Positions 18,869-29,009 of a stretch of 64,000 nucleotides of DNA are shown one piece after another (positions within the stretch are counted from its first letter, which is position 1; every line of letters begins with the position of its first letter). The notes under the pieces are model-generated. The model was given only the letters and a program-made list of their open reading frames with translations, had not been told where the DNA came from and did not search any database. The DNA is from an uncultured Bacteroidota bacterium (GTDB lineage Bacteria; Bacteroidota; Bacteroidia; Flavobacteriales; Flavobacteriaceae), in contig CAJWUI010000003.1 in assembly GCA_913047695.1 (NCBI GenBank), positions 124,001 through 188,000 of the forward strand, given 5' to 3'. The translations under genes and the position numbers were made by a program.

Positions 18869-19337
18869 ATCTATTCACTTATATACCGATGGATCTTCCC
18901 AGGGCAACCCAGGTCCAGGAGGTTACGGTATAATATTAGAATGGGTTGGTACATCATATAAAAAGGAGTTTTCGGAGGGTTACTTTCTAACAACTAACAA
19001 TAGGATGGAATTATTAGCAGTTATTGTTGGATTAGAGATGCTTAAGGAATCAGGCGTTAAAGTAACTGTTTACAGCGATTCAAAATACGTGGTTGACGCT
19101 GTGCAAAAAAAATGGCTATTTAATTGGGAGAAAATTAATTTTAAAGGTAAAAAGAATAGTGATCTTTGGCTACGATTTATAAAAGTTTACAAAAAACATA
19201 AAGTTTCTTTTCAATGGATTAAAGGACACAATAATCATCCACAAAATGAGAGATGTGATTCCATGGCAGCTATGGCTGCAAAAAAGAAAAATTTAGCTCG
19301 AGATATTGTTTTTGAAACTAATAACAAAAAGATTTAA
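18858..19337 (+). CDS. rnhA: Ribonuclease HI
   Basis: 159 residues. Cleaves the RNA strand of RNA-DNA hybrids. The four catalytic acids are visible: Asp in LYTDGSSQGNPGPGGYG (about residue 10), Glu in NNRMELLAV, Asp in VYSDSKYVVDA, and a late Asp in NERCDSMAAMAA. WIKGHNNHPQNE is the conserved His loop. Starts inside purN, so translation is coupled. Confidence 0.96.
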   Translation: MRAKSIHLYTDGSSQGNPGPGGYGIILEWVGTSYKKEFSEGYFLTTNNRMELLAVIVGLEMLKESGVKVTVYSDSKYVVDAVQKKWLFNWEKINFKGKKNSDLWLRFIKVYKKHKVSFQWIKGHNNHPQNERCDSMAAMAAKKKNLARDIVFETNNKKI

Positions 19338-19415
19338 CTAGACTAATTGTGTAATAAAAGTAGATAAATCTTTCAAAAAGATTAAGATGGCAATAGACTT
19401 TATTAATTTTACAAA

Positions 19416-20333
19416 ATGAATAATAAACTTTTGGTTTTGGGTACTATTGCCTACGACTCAATTGAATCACCTTCAGGGAATGCAAAAAAAATTTTAGGAG
19501 GGTGTGCCACCTACATTGGTTTATCTGCATCAAAGTTCAAAACATCTTGTTGTTTAGTTTCAATTGTAGGAGAAGATTTTGAAAACTCTTATTTTAAATT
19601 ATTAGAATTGAATGGATTAGATACATCAGGAGTCGATTTTGTACCAGATGAGAAAACATTTTTTTGGAGTGGTAGATATCTAGATAATTTTAATGATAGA
19701 ATAACGATAGACACACAATTGAATGTTTTAACTAAATTTAAACCTGTTGTTCCAAATAAATTTTTAGATGCAAGTATTGTCTTGTTGGGAAATCTAGATC
19801 CTAATCTGCAATTAGATGTTTTAAATCAAATGAAAAATCCAAAATTTGTAATTATGGATACTATGAATTTTTGGATAGAAGGTTATAGAACAAAATTAGA
19901 TGAAATAATAAGTAAAGTTGATTTAATTTCTGTAAATGAAGAGGAGGCAAGACAGTTGACGGATTCAATGTCACTAATTGAGTCAGCCTTTAAACTCCAA
20001 GCGATGGGACCAAAAAATGTTATCATAAAAAAAGGAGAGCATGGAGCAATACTTTTTAGTGACAAAAAAATTTTTCAAGTACCTGCATTTCCATTGGAAA
20101 AAATTTTTGATCCCACAGGTGCTGGTGATAGTTTTATAGGAGGCTTTGCTGGGAGTTTATCTGAAAAAAAACAACTTTCTTTTCAAGCAATGAAGACAGC
20201 TGCTGTGGCTGGTTCAGCTATTGCTTCATATACTGTACAACAATTTGGCACTAAAGAATTAGAAAACTTGACATTTCGAAAATTAAATAAAAGAATAAAG
20301 GAATTTAAATCGTTAACCGATTTTGAAATCTAA
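19416..20333 (+). CDS. PfkB-family carbohydrate/nucleoside kinase
   Basis: 305 residues, ribokinase fold. The catalytic signature DPTGAGDSFIGGFAG (about residues 231-245, with Asp as base) and an N-terminal GGCATYIGLSASKF substrate segment are present. The phosphate acceptor cannot be assigned; in this phylum the gene commonly stands next to this purF-like gene and purN, so a nucleoside or ribose-like substrate is possible (inference). It lies 78 bases after rnhA and 24 before the next gene. Confidence 0.85.
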   Translation: MNNKLLVLGTIAYDSIESPSGNAKKILGGCATYIGLSASKFKTSCCLVSIVGEDFENSYFKLLELNGLDTSGVDFVPDEKTFFWSGRYLDNFNDRITIDTQLNVLTKFKPVVPNKFLDASIVLLGNLDPNLQLDVLNQMKNPKFVIMDTMNFWIEGYRTKLDEIISKVDLISVNEEEARQLTDSMSLIESAFKLQAMGPKNVIIKKGEHGAILFSDKKIFQVPAFPLEKIFDPTGAGDSFIGGFAGSLSEKKQLSFQAMKTAAVAGSAIASYTVQQFGTKELENLTFRKLNKRIKEFKSLTDFEI

Positions 20334-20357
20334 ATAACTCAATATCAATTTATTCAA

Positions 20358-22256
20358 ATGAGCGATATCATTAAACATGAGTGCGGCATTGCCCTTTTAC
20401 AATTAAAAAAACCACTATTATACTATAAACAAAAATATGGTAGTGCATTATATGGGATAAATAAAATGTATTTATTGATGGAAAAACAGCACAATCGGGG
20501 ACAAGATGGTGCTGGCTTTGCGAGTATTAAATTTGACATGTCCCCTGGGGAGCGTTATATAAGTAGAGTTAGATCTGCTAAACCACAACCAATTCAAAAT
20601 ATTTTTAAAACCATTAAGGAGCGGGTTAGAAAGCAAATGAAAATTTCACCAGACCTACTATCTGATACAGAAAAATTAAAAAAAGAAGTTCCATATATAG
20701 GCGAGTTAATGCTTGGACATGTGCGTTATGGAACCTTTGGAAAAAATAATATCGAAAGTGTTCATCCCTTTTTAAGACAAAATAATTGGATGCATCGGAA
20801 TCTTATTGTAGCGGGAAATTTTAATCTTACAAACGTAAATCAACTTTTTGACAATCTTGTTGAACTCGGTCAGCATCCTAAGGAGAGAGCTGACACTGTT
20901 ACTGTAATGGAAAAAATTGGTCATTTCCTTGACGATGCTGTAGCAAAGATTTACAAAAACTTGCGTAACGAGGGATATTCTAAAGCAGAAGCTTCTCCAT
21001 TAATAGCGGAACGCTTGAAACTTTCAAAGATTTTAAGAAAAGCATCAAAAAATTGGGATGGGGGATATGCAATGGCAGGCCTATTAGGCCACGGAGATTC
21101 TTTCGTTCTTAGAGACCCAGTTGGAATTAGACCAGTATATTATTATTCAGATAATGAGATTGTTGTTGTAGCATCTGAACGACCTGCAATACAAACAGTA
21201 TTTGACGTACCTTATTCTAAGATAGAGGAATTAAGTCCAGGTTACGCAATAATTACTAAAAAAAATGGCAATACAAATATTAAAGAAATTTTAGAGCCTA
21301 AAGAGAAAAAAGCGTGCTCATTCGAAAGAATATATTTTTCTCGAGGAGGAGATTCTGAAATCTATCAGGAAAGAAAAAATTTAGGCAAAGCTTTATTTCC
21401 TCAAGTATATAAATCTATAAAAGGGGATTTAGAAAACACAGTTTTTTCTTTTATACCGAATACAGCTGAGACCTCCTTTTACGGAATGATTGGGGCAGTT
21501 CAAGATCACGTAAGAGATCTTTTTAAGAAAGAGTTGAATAAAGAAAAAAAACTCAACATCGATAAGCTAACTAAGATGTTAAACTTAAAACCAAGAATTG
21601 AAAAAATTGCAATAAAAGATGCAAAACTAAGAACATTTATCACTGAAGATAGTGACCGAGATGATCTAGTAGCTCATGTTTATGACGTAACATACGGTGT
21701 TGTTAAAACTAGTGATAATCTGGTAATTATGGATGACAGTATTGTTAGGGGGACTACTTTACAGAAAAGCATATTAAGAATGTTAGATCGTTTGGAGCCT
21801 AAAAAAATTATTGTTGTTTCAAGTGCACCACAAATAAGGTATCCAGATTGTTATGGTATTGATATGGCCAAATTAGAAGAATTTATAGCATTTCGCGCCG
21901 CTTTGAAGCTTCATGAGGATCGTGGAACTAAAGAAGCAATAGTGAAAGATGTGTATCAAAATTGTTTAAATGCTATAGAAAAGGCAATAGAATCCCCAGC
22001 AAATCATGTGAAAGAGATATATAAACCCTTTTCCGATGAAGAAATATCATGTAAGATTTCAGAAATGTTAAAAACAAATGACATAAACGCGGAGATAGAG
22101 GTTATTTTCCAAACGATTGGTGGATTGAACAAAGCTTGTCACAAAAACCATGGGGATTGGTATTTTTCAGGGGATTATCCAACACCAGGTGGTCTCAGGG
22201 TTGTAAATAAAGCTTTTGTGAATTATGTGGAGAAAAAAAATAAAAGAGCTTATTAG
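20358..22256 (+). CDS. Amidophosphoribosyltransferase-like protein (long form)
   Basis: 632 residues, clearly longer than classical PurF (about 500). N-terminal class II glutamine amidotransferase domain: MSDIIKHECGIALLQ, where Cys9 would become the nucleophile after removal of eight residues. GHVRYGTFGKNN and NWDGGYAMAGLLGHG are further glutaminase pieces, and an insertion separates Cys9 from the QHNRGQDGAGFAS segment. C-terminal phosphoribosyltransferase domain with the PRPP loop VIMDDSIVRGTTL (about residue 457). Bacteroidetes carry this long paralogue besides ordinary PurF; whether it makes phosphoribosylamine for purines or has another role is not clear. Context (purN, rnhA, pfkB) favours purine metabolism. 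Confidence 0.88.
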   Translation: MSDIIKHECGIALLQLKKPLLYYKQKYGSALYGINKMYLLMEKQHNRGQDGAGFASIKFDMSPGERYISRVRSAKPQPIQNIFKTIKERVRKQMKISPDLLSDTEKLKKEVPYIGELMLGHVRYGTFGKNNIESVHPFLRQNNWMHRNLIVAGNFNLTNVNQLFDNLVELGQHPKERADTVTVMEKIGHFLDDAVAKIYKNLRNEGYSKAEASPLIAERLKLSKILRKASKNWDGGYAMAGLLGHGDSFVLRDPVGIRPVYYYSDNEIVVVASERPAIQTVFDVPYSKIEELSPGYAIITKKNGNTNIKEILEPKEKKACSFERIYFSRGGDSEIYQERKNLGKALFPQVYKSIKGDLENTVFSFIPNTAETSFYGMIGAVQDHVRDLFKKELNKEKKLNIDKLTKMLNLKPRIEKIAIKDAKLRTFITEDSDRDDLVAHVYDVTYGVVKTSDNLVIMDDSIVRGTTLQKSILRMLDRLEPKKIIVVSSAPQIRYPDCYGIDMAKLEEFIAFRAALKLHEDRGTKEAIVKDVYQNCLNAIEKAIESPANHVKEIYKPFSDEEISCKISEMLKTNDINAEIEVIFQTIGGLNKACHKNHGDWYFSGDYPTPGGLRVVNKAFVNYVEKKNKRAY

Positions 22257-22311
22257 TTTTTTCTCTTAAAGAACATATCAACCGATAAAGCAGCTTGCTT
22301 ATGAAATGGAA

Positions 22312-22920
22312 TTATGTTATATCATTATATAAGCTTGTAACTTTTTCCCAATTAATTACATTAAAAAATGCATTAATGTAATCTGGCCTTCTATTTTGGT
22401 AGTTTAGATAATATGCATGTTCCCAGACATCAATTCCTAAAATAGGAGTTCCCGAGCAGCTAATTCCAGGCATCAAAGGATTATCCTGATTAGCAGTTGA
22501 GCACACTTCAACAGAGCCGTCCTTATTGGCACAAAGCCAAGCCCAGCCTGAGCCAAACTGTGTAGCAGCTGCCTTGGAAAATTCAGTTTTAAAATTCTCA
22601 AAAGAGCCAAATTCATTGTCTATTGCGTCAAATAAGACACCTTTAGGTAGGCCTCCACCGTTAGGAGACATTATTTCCCAAAATAAACAATGATTGTAGA
22701 AGCCTCCGCCATTGTTTCTTACAGCTTTATTATTTAGATCTAGCCCATCTAGTATTTCTTCAATCGAAAGATCTGCAAGTGGAGTGTCAGTAATAGCGTT
22801 GTTTAGATTAGTGGTGTAACCATTATGATGTTTAGAATGATGGATTTCCATGGTTCTAGCATCAATGTGCGGTTCCAATTCGTTGTAATCATATGATAAG
22901 GAGGGTAATTCAAAAGCCAT
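22312..22920 (-). CDS. sodB: Superoxide dismutase (Fe/Mn)
   Basis: 202 residues. Converts superoxide to oxygen and hydrogen peroxide. Metal ligands are visible: His in [11 protein letters not shown] (about residue 28), His in [11 protein letters not shown] (about 76), and Asp and His in [17 protein letters not shown] (about 164-180). No signal peptide, so cytoplasmic. The Fe or Mn preference is not certain from sequence. Convergent with the purF-like gene, 55 bases apart. Confidence 0.96.
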   Translation of the reverse strand: MAFELPSLSYDYNELEPHIDARTMEIHHSKHHNGYTTNLNNAITDTPLADLSIEEILDGLDLNNKAVRNNGGGFYNHCLFWEIMSPNGGGLPKGVLFDAIDNEFGSFENFKTEFSKAAATQFGSGWAWLCANKDGSVEVCSTANQDNPLMPGISCSGTPILGIDVWEHAYYLNYQNRRPDYINAFFNVINWEKVTSLYNDIT

Positions 22921-22941
22921 ATTTTATTTTTTAAGATTAAA

Positions 22942-22975
22942 CAAAATTAAAATTTCTTTTTGCAATAAAAGACAA
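22942..22975 (-). promoter_or_regulatory. Putative sodB promoter
   Basis: Read on the minus strand, TAATTTTG (22949-22942) is an exact TAnnTTTG -7 box 21 bases before the ATG. A TTG lies 23 bases upstream of it (22975-22973), at the long end of known spacing. Confidence 0.45.
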
Positions 22976-23016
22976 AGATTGTAAAAGCATTAAATTTAAA
23001 TTAGAATTTTAACATT

Positions 23017-26000
23017 TTGGGTAAAAATCATTTCAAAATTATAAACGCATCGGCAGGTTCTGGAAAAACGTATAATCTGGTACATGAATATTTAAAAATT
23101 TTATTAGAAGATCCCTCAGATAATACTTTCAAACATTCTTTAGCATTAACATTTACTAATAAATCAGTTAATTCAATGAAAAGTAGAATACTCGAGACAT
23201 TATTTTTACTTTCCATTGAATCAAATGATTCAAAATCCTACTCTGACGATTTTTGTAAACTTTTTGATATTTCGAAAAAAGAATTGGCTATTAGGTCAAT
23301 GCTCATTTTAAAAAAAATTTTTTTAGAATATGGCGCTTTTAGTGTTATTACACTTGACAAATTTACCCATAGATTGGTCCGAACATTTTATCGTGAATTT
23401 AATTTGCCGTTTGGTTTTGAAGTATCGTTAGATTCAGAAAGTTTAATCGAGGAGATAATAGACTCAATTCTAGATGAGATAGGAATAGATAAATTAATAT
23501 CAAAATATCTTTTGGATTTTAGTTTGCAAAAAATAAATAATGATAAAAATTGGGATATAGAGATAGATTTAAAAGAATTCATTCATATAATTTTTAATGA
23601 GAATGACAGAATCCCTGTAAATTATATAAAAAAAAGAAATACTAAAATATTAGAATCGGATAAAATTTTATTAAGTAAGCTTTTAAAAAATGAGAAATTA
23701 AAAGTTTTAAAAAATGCAAGGGAGGCATTAAATTTTCTAGAGAGTTTAGATTTAAAAGCTTATGATTTCACTCATAAAAGAGTTCACAATTATTTTGAAA
23801 ATATTAGTAAGGGATCATTCACTACAAAATATTTTGAACAATTAGAATTTTCTTTATCAGGCGAAAAACCTTTATATAATCTTTCTTTATCTGAAGAGAA
23901 AAAAGTTTTGATCGATAAGAATAAAGATAAAATTGAGTGTTATTTTTTTAGTGTTAAAAAAAGTATAACCCAAATATTATTAATCCAAAGAACACTAGCA
24001 TCATGGACCCCGAGATTACTTTTGCAATTGATGGAAGACCGATCAGAAAGGATTCAGAATGAAAAAAAAATTAGGATTAACTCAGATTTTAATAAAAAAA
24101 TTAACCTTTTAGTCAAAGATGAACCTACTCCATTTATCTATGAACGATTAGGTGTGAGGTACCAATACTATTTTTTAGATGAATTTCAAGATACATCAAC
24201 CTTACAGTGGAATAATTTAATTCCCTTAATTTCTAATTCTATTGAGGGCGAAAGTTTATCTGGGAGAAAAGGATCCCTTTTTTTAGTGGGTGATCCAAAG
24301 CAGTCTATCTATAGGTGGAGGGGAGGAGATATGAATCAATTTATTGACTTACTTAATAATATTAAAAACCCTTTTCAGATTTCTGCTAGCCAAGAAACAT
24401 TAAAAACAAATTACAGGTCATTTAAAGAAATTGTAGATTTTAATAAAGGTCTTTTCCAAAATATATCAAATAGTTTTGAAAATAAAAAATACAAGAAGCT
24501 TTATGGTGAGTCAAGTTGGCAAAAACATATTTATGAGGGTGGATATGTAAATGTTCAAATTATTAGTAAAGAAGGTGTAAAAGGAACAACAACTCCACAA
24601 TATATTTCTAAAACAGTTGAGATTATAAAAAAACTTGTTAAAGATGGATATGATCAAACTGATATAGCAATTTTGGTAAGAAAAAAAGAACAAGCTACAG
24701 AAATTGGTAATGAACTAATAAAAGAGGGATTCAATATATCTTCATCAGAATCCATGTTAGTTAATCATTCGATTAAAGTACAGTTAATAATTGCCATTCT
24801 GTATTTATCTTCAAATCCAAATTCATCTCGACAACATAAAACTATATTTGACATTTTATATGAATTAAGCGATAGTAAGATTAAAGATTATCATCAATTT
24901 GTAATAAACAATTTAAATGTCAAAACATCTATTTTTTTCAGTCAACTTGAAAGTAATTTTGGATTAAAATTAGATCTAGAAAAAATTAAATCTAAAACAA
25001 TTTTAGATGCTGTAGATTACATTTTAATTAGGCTATCAAACTTTGATACGGATGATATATACTTATCATCATTTTTGGAAGACGTATTAGAGTTTTCCAA
25101 ATCATTTGCAGCTTCAATCGACTCCTATCTAAGTCACTGGGAAATACAGTCTGCTAGGTTAAGGATTGCAACATCAGAGACCAACGAATCTATTAAACTT
25201 ATGACTATACACAAAGCAAAGGGCCTTGAGTTTCCAGTTGTTATTCTTCCATTTATGGATTCTCCAATATATCCCAATATTATTGAAAAAATATGGTATC
25301 CTTTCAAGGATAAAAACTTAAAAAATATCGGATGGGGATGGTTCAATTTTTCAAATGAAATTCAATATTATGGCAAAGAAGGCAATGAGCTACATAAGTC
25401 ATATCGCCTTAATCAAAAATTAGATGCTCTTAATGTTCTTTACGTAGCATTAACCCGTGCCGTAGAGGCAATGTTTATAATTACAAAGGAAGTAGATGAA
25501 GAAGAAAATTCATATGCTCATTTACTAAAAAAATATATTATAAGTCAGGGAAATAGTTTTAATTCAAAAACTCCATTTACTAGGGGAAAATTATTAATTA
25601 GAGCAAATAAAAATCGAGAATTAATTGAAAAGTCTGAGATAAAGGATCATTATTCTTTGAAACTAAATATAGGTTGGAAGCAACACTTTGTATTAAATTC
25701 AATAAAAAAGAAAAATTTTAAAAGTCATCAAGAAAAGGGTATTTTAATACATGATTTGTTAGCTCAAATAATTACTTCAGATATGGTGCCTGACGTTGTT
25801 CAAAAGGCCATAGATGACAAAATTCTTCCAATTAAAATTAAAGATTTTGTTGAAAAGAGCTTAAGAAAAGTTGTTACACATGCGGAATTGAAGTCTCTAT
25901 ATAATGGTGAAGATAAAGTTTTGTGTGAAGAAGATCTACTTGTTCCAAAAGGACCTACTCTAAGACCAGATCGAATAAATATCAAAAAATCTGGGACAGT

Positions 26001-26151
26001 ATGTGTAATTGATTACAAAACAGGATCTCCAAAAAAAACAGATCAATCACAAATCTTATCTTACTCAACTGCTTTAAATAATATGGGATATTTTGATGTA
26101 GAAAATATTTTGGTTTATATCAATAATAAAGTAAAAATTTTAAAAATTTAG
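23017..26151 (+). CDS. UvrD/RecB-type helicase-nuclease (AddA-like)
   Basis: 1,044 residues. Superfamily 1A helicase with a C-terminal RecB-type nuclease domain. Motif I IINASAGSGKTYNLV begins near residue 9; motif II is FLDEFQDTSTLQW (about 390); motif III VGDPKQSIYRWRGGD; motifs V-VI MTIHKAKGLEFPVV and LNVLYVALTRAVEAM (about 810). The nuclease motif DYKTG with upstream LRPDRINI is intact near residues 985-1010. No ATG exists between the upstream in-frame stop and motif I, so TTG at 23017 is the probable start. It pairs with the AddB-like gene 64 bases downstream; together they should process double-strand breaks for recombination. Confidence 0.9.
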   Translation: MGKNHFKIINASAGSGKTYNLVHEYLKILLEDPSDNTFKHSLALTFTNKSVNSMKSRILETLFLLSIESNDSKSYSDDFCKLFDISKKELAIRSMLILKKIFLEYGAFSVITLDKFTHRLVRTFYREFNLPFGFEVSLDSESLIEEIIDSILDEIGIDKLISKYLLDFSLQKINNDKNWDIEIDLKEFIHIIFNENDRIPVNYIKKRNTKILESDKILLSKLLKNEKLKVLKNAREALNFLESLDLKAYDFTHKRVHNYFENISKGSFTTKYFEQLEFSLSGEKPLYNLSLSEEKKVLIDKNKDKIECYFFSVKKSITQILLIQRTLASWTPRLLLQLMEDRSERIQNEKKIRINSDFNKKINLLVKDEPTPFIYERLGVRYQYYFLDEFQDTSTLQWNNLIPLISNSIEGESLSGRKGSLFLVGDPKQSIYRWRGGDMNQFIDLLNNIKNPFQISASQETLKTNYRSFKEIVDFNKGLFQNISNSFENKKYKKLYGESSWQKHIYEGGYVNVQIISKEGVKGTTTPQYISKTVEIIKKLVKDGYDQTDIAILVRKKEQATEIGNELIKEGFNISSSESMLVNHSIKVQLIIAILYLSSNPNSSRQHKTIFDILYELSDSKIKDYHQFVINNLNVKTSIFFSQLESNFGLKLDLEKIKSKTILDAVDYILIRLSNFDTDDIYLSSFLEDVLEFSKSFAASIDSYLSHWEIQSARLRIATSETNESIKLMTIHKAKGLEFPVVILPFMDSPIYPNIIEKIWYPFKDKNLKNIGWGWFNFSNEIQYYGKEGNELHKSYRLNQKLDALNVLYVALTRAVEAMFIITKEVDEEENSYAHLLKKYIISQGNSFNSKTPFTRGKLLIRANKNRELIEKSEIKDHYSLKLNIGWKQHFVLNSIKKKNFKSHQEKGILIHDLLAQIITSDMVPDVVQKAIDDKILPIKIKDFVEKSLRKVVTHAELKSLYNGEDKVLCEEDLLVPKGPTLRPDRINIKKSGTVCVIDYKTGSPKKTDQSQILSYSTALNNMGYFDVENILVYINNKVKILKI

Positions 26152-26215
26152 AAATAAACTTTAACTCTTTAAATTCAAAGCTAACAATTTCAAATCTGAT
26201 TATTTACATTTAAAT

Positions 26216-28927
26216 ATGCAAACATTTTTAGATTATGTTGCCGAAAAAATTGCTTCTTCGACTCATAAATGGGATAATATCAAAATAATTGTACCAAATA
26301 ATAGGGCTATAATTTTTTTGAAAGAATGTTTTAAAAAAGTTATTGAGCGTCCAATTATTTCTCCAAAAATTTTGACTATTGAGGAATTTATTATAGATCT
26401 GTCGGGGATTAACCCTATATCAAAATCAGAAATACTGTTCAATTTTTATGAGGTTTGCAAGGAAAATACTCCTAATAAGGAATTAGAATCATTTAGTCAT
26501 TTTTCTGGATGGGCCTCTAATTTAGTTGAAGAATTTAACGAGATAGATAGTCAGCTAATAGATAGCAAAGAACTTTTCAATTATATGACCGCTATTAAGA
26601 ATTTAGAAAATTGGACACCTGAGAAAAAAAGAGAGCTAAGTAAAATTCATTATAATCTGCAAGGAAGAGTATTTATATATTACAACAAACTTTATAAAAA
26701 ACTTTTAAATAGTCAAAATGGTTATTATGGATTAGGGATTAGAGAAGCCATAAAAAATTTACCATTTTACATTGAAGAGGAAATCCCATATCATTTTTTT
26801 ATAGGATTTAACGCGCTAACAAAATCTGAAGCAATTTTGATTCAAGAGATGATTTCAGCACAAAAAGCTGAAATCCTATGGGATATTGACATTAAATTCT
26901 TTGAAGACTCATATCATAGTGCTGGACATTTTATAAGGAAATATTATAAAGAATGGAAAGTTCTTAAAAAACACACAAAACAAGAGTTTCAAAACTTTTT
27001 TTCACACCAAAAAAAAATTGAAATTATTGAAACGTTTAATAATAATACACAGGCAAAAACAGCTGTGAAAATTGCATGTAAATTATTTAAAGAACTACCT
27101 CAAGAATCAACAGTTATAGTTCTTGGAGATGAAAACCTTCTTAATCCTTCACTTTCTGTATTGCCTGAAAAATTACCATGGAATGTTACAATGGGCTATC
27201 CATTAAAAAATACATTATTAACAGGATTTCTTAGATTATATTTTGAATTACATGAAAGTCATAGTCAAAAAGGATTCCCGTTCAGAAAATTAAAAGAATT
27301 TTCAATTTTAATCTTTGTTAAAAGGATTTTTAAAAAAACAAATTCAAATAGTAATCTACTTTTTAAGAAAAACCTTAACTACATTAATGCAGATGACCTT
27401 TGTAAAAATGATAAAACAGGGGCACTATTTTACACTCCATTTAAAAATTCAAAACAATTTTTAAAGCAGATAGAACAGATAATTAAAATTACTAGAAACA
27501 GTTTTATAGTCGAAGAAGATGAACCCTATCATATTCAGGTTTGTGATATTTTCCTTGGGGTTTTTGAAAAGCTAAACCAATATTGTCAAGATTACAATTT
27601 CATAAAATCAGTCTCAGATTTAAGGATAGTTTTTGAGACTATGTTATCTGAAGAAACGTTAAATTTTGACGGAGATCCATTAAGTGGAATTCAAGTTATG
27701 GGATTACTTGAGACAAGGCTTTTGGATTTTGATAATGTTGTAATTACAAATTTAAATGAGGGGATTTTGCCCAAAGCAGAAAATTCATTTTCGTTTTTTC
27801 CATTTGATGTTAGGAAAAAGTTCGAAATGAATACATTCCTAGAACAGGACCATCTCTATGCATATCATTTTTTTAGGCTTTTGCAAAGAGCAAAAAAGGT
27901 GTTCCTCTTATATAATGCTTCTTCCGAAGATTTCATTTCTTCAGAACCAAGTAGATTTTTAATGCAATTAGATTATTTCAAAGAGCCAAAGCATAAATTG
28001 ATTCAAAAGAAAACACAATTGCCTTTCCCCGAGTTAAGAACAAAAAATAAAATTGTTGAAAAGACAGAGAAAATTTTAGTTGATTTAAAAAAAATAGGAA
28101 AAGAGGGATTTTCACCCTCATCATTATGTCAATATATAAGGGATCCATACTCATTTTATGAAAAGAGGATTCTTAAAATACCTGAGACTGAAGATTCTAG
28201 TAAATATTTAAGTGCAATAGATAAAGGTATAGTAGTACATCAGGTACTTGAAGATTTATATTCACCTTATCTTAAAATGACTATGAAAACAGATTATTAT
28301 GATGAAATGCTTAAAATTATTCCAGAAAAATTAGATAGAAAATTTAATTTTTTGACTAATAATAGTAATATTAAAACAGGGAAAAATGCATTGATTTATA
28401 GCATAATAAAAAAAATTATATCAAAATTTATACTTTCTGAAAGGAATCTGGTAAAAAAGGGGTTAAAACTTCAATTACTTGCATTAGAGTACGACTTTAA
28501 AAAAACTATATATATTAATTCATTGGCTGAAAATCAAAATTTTAAAGGAACCGTTGATAGAATTGATTTAGTAAATGGGGTGTTAAGATTTGTAGATTAT
28601 AAGACAGGCAATTTAAACTCATCTGATATGACGTTAAGTAAATGGGAAGATTTAACCACTAATTCAAAGAAAAACGCTCTCTTCCAAGTACTTTCATATT
28701 CCTATTTTTTAAAAAATGATTTCAATTATGATAATGTTAAAGCAGGTGTCATCCCACTTAGAACATTTAAAAATGATTTTATACCTGCGTCAATAAAAAT
28801 AAATAGTAGAGAAAAGGATGACTTGGAAATAAAACCAAGTACTTTAAATAACTTTGAGAAAGAACTTTTCAATTTAATAATTGAGATTTTTGATCCCTCA
28901 GTCCCTATTGTAGAAAAGATAATTTAA
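26216..28927 (+). CDS. PD-(D/E)XK nuclease-family protein (AddB-like)
   Basis: 903 residues. AddB-type partner of the preceding helicase-nuclease. The N-terminal half looks like a decayed helicase fold without a Walker A motif (KIIVPNNRAIIFLKE near residue 21). The C-terminal nuclease shows KEGFSPSSLCQYIRDPYSFY (about 630), GIVVHQVLEDLY, and the catalytic GTVDRIDLVNG plus FVDYKTGN (about 780-800). I see no four-cysteine iron-sulfur cluster around the nuclease, unlike Firmicutes AddB. Co-directional and adjacent to addA, as usual for this complex in Bacteroidetes. Confidence 0.85.
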   Translation: MQTFLDYVAEKIASSTHKWDNIKIIVPNNRAIIFLKECFKKVIERPIISPKILTIEEFIIDLSGINPISKSEILFNFYEVCKENTPNKELESFSHFSGWASNLVEEFNEIDSQLIDSKELFNYMTAIKNLENWTPEKKRELSKIHYNLQGRVFIYYNKLYKKLLNSQNGYYGLGIREAIKNLPFYIEEEIPYHFFIGFNALTKSEAILIQEMISAQKAEILWDIDIKFFEDSYHSAGHFIRKYYKEWKVLKKHTKQEFQNFFSHQKKIEIIETFNNNTQAKTAVKIACKLFKELPQESTVIVLGDENLLNPSLSVLPEKLPWNVTMGYPLKNTLLTGFLRLYFELHESHSQKGFPFRKLKEFSILIFVKRIFKKTNSNSNLLFKKNLNYINADDLCKNDKTGALFYTPFKNSKQFLKQIEQIIKITRNSFIVEEDEPYHIQVCDIFLGVFEKLNQYCQDYNFIKSVSDLRIVFETMLSEETLNFDGDPLSGIQVMGLLETRLLDFDNVVITNLNEGILPKAENSFSFFPFDVRKKFEMNTFLEQDHLYAYHFFRLLQRAKKVFLLYNASSEDFISSEPSRFLMQLDYFKEPKHKLIQKKTQLPFPELRTKNKIVEKTEKILVDLKKIGKEGFSPSSLCQYIRDPYSFYEKRILKIPETEDSSKYLSAIDKGIVVHQVLEDLYSPYLKMTMKTDYYDEMLKIIPEKLDRKFNFLTNNSNIKTGKNALIYSIIKKIISKFILSERNLVKKGLKLQLLALEYDFKKTIYINSLAENQNFKGTVDRIDLVNGVLRFVDYKTGNLNSSDMTLSKWEDLTTNSKKNALFQVLSYSYFLKNDFNYDNVKAGVIPLRTFKNDFIPASIKINSREKDDLEIKPSTLNNFEKELFNLIIEIFDPSVPIVEKII

Positions 28928-29009
28928 TTTTCTAATATGACATTCAGAATCACTTTTACTCATTTTTATTAATTTTATACAATTAATATTTGTTAGTTTA
29001 TAATTAGAG

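Noticed and set aside
22257-22311. The small AAGCA/TGCTT hairpin between the purF-like gene and sodB as a terminator
   Set aside because: Only five base pairs with a three-base loop and no T-run follows on the plus strand.
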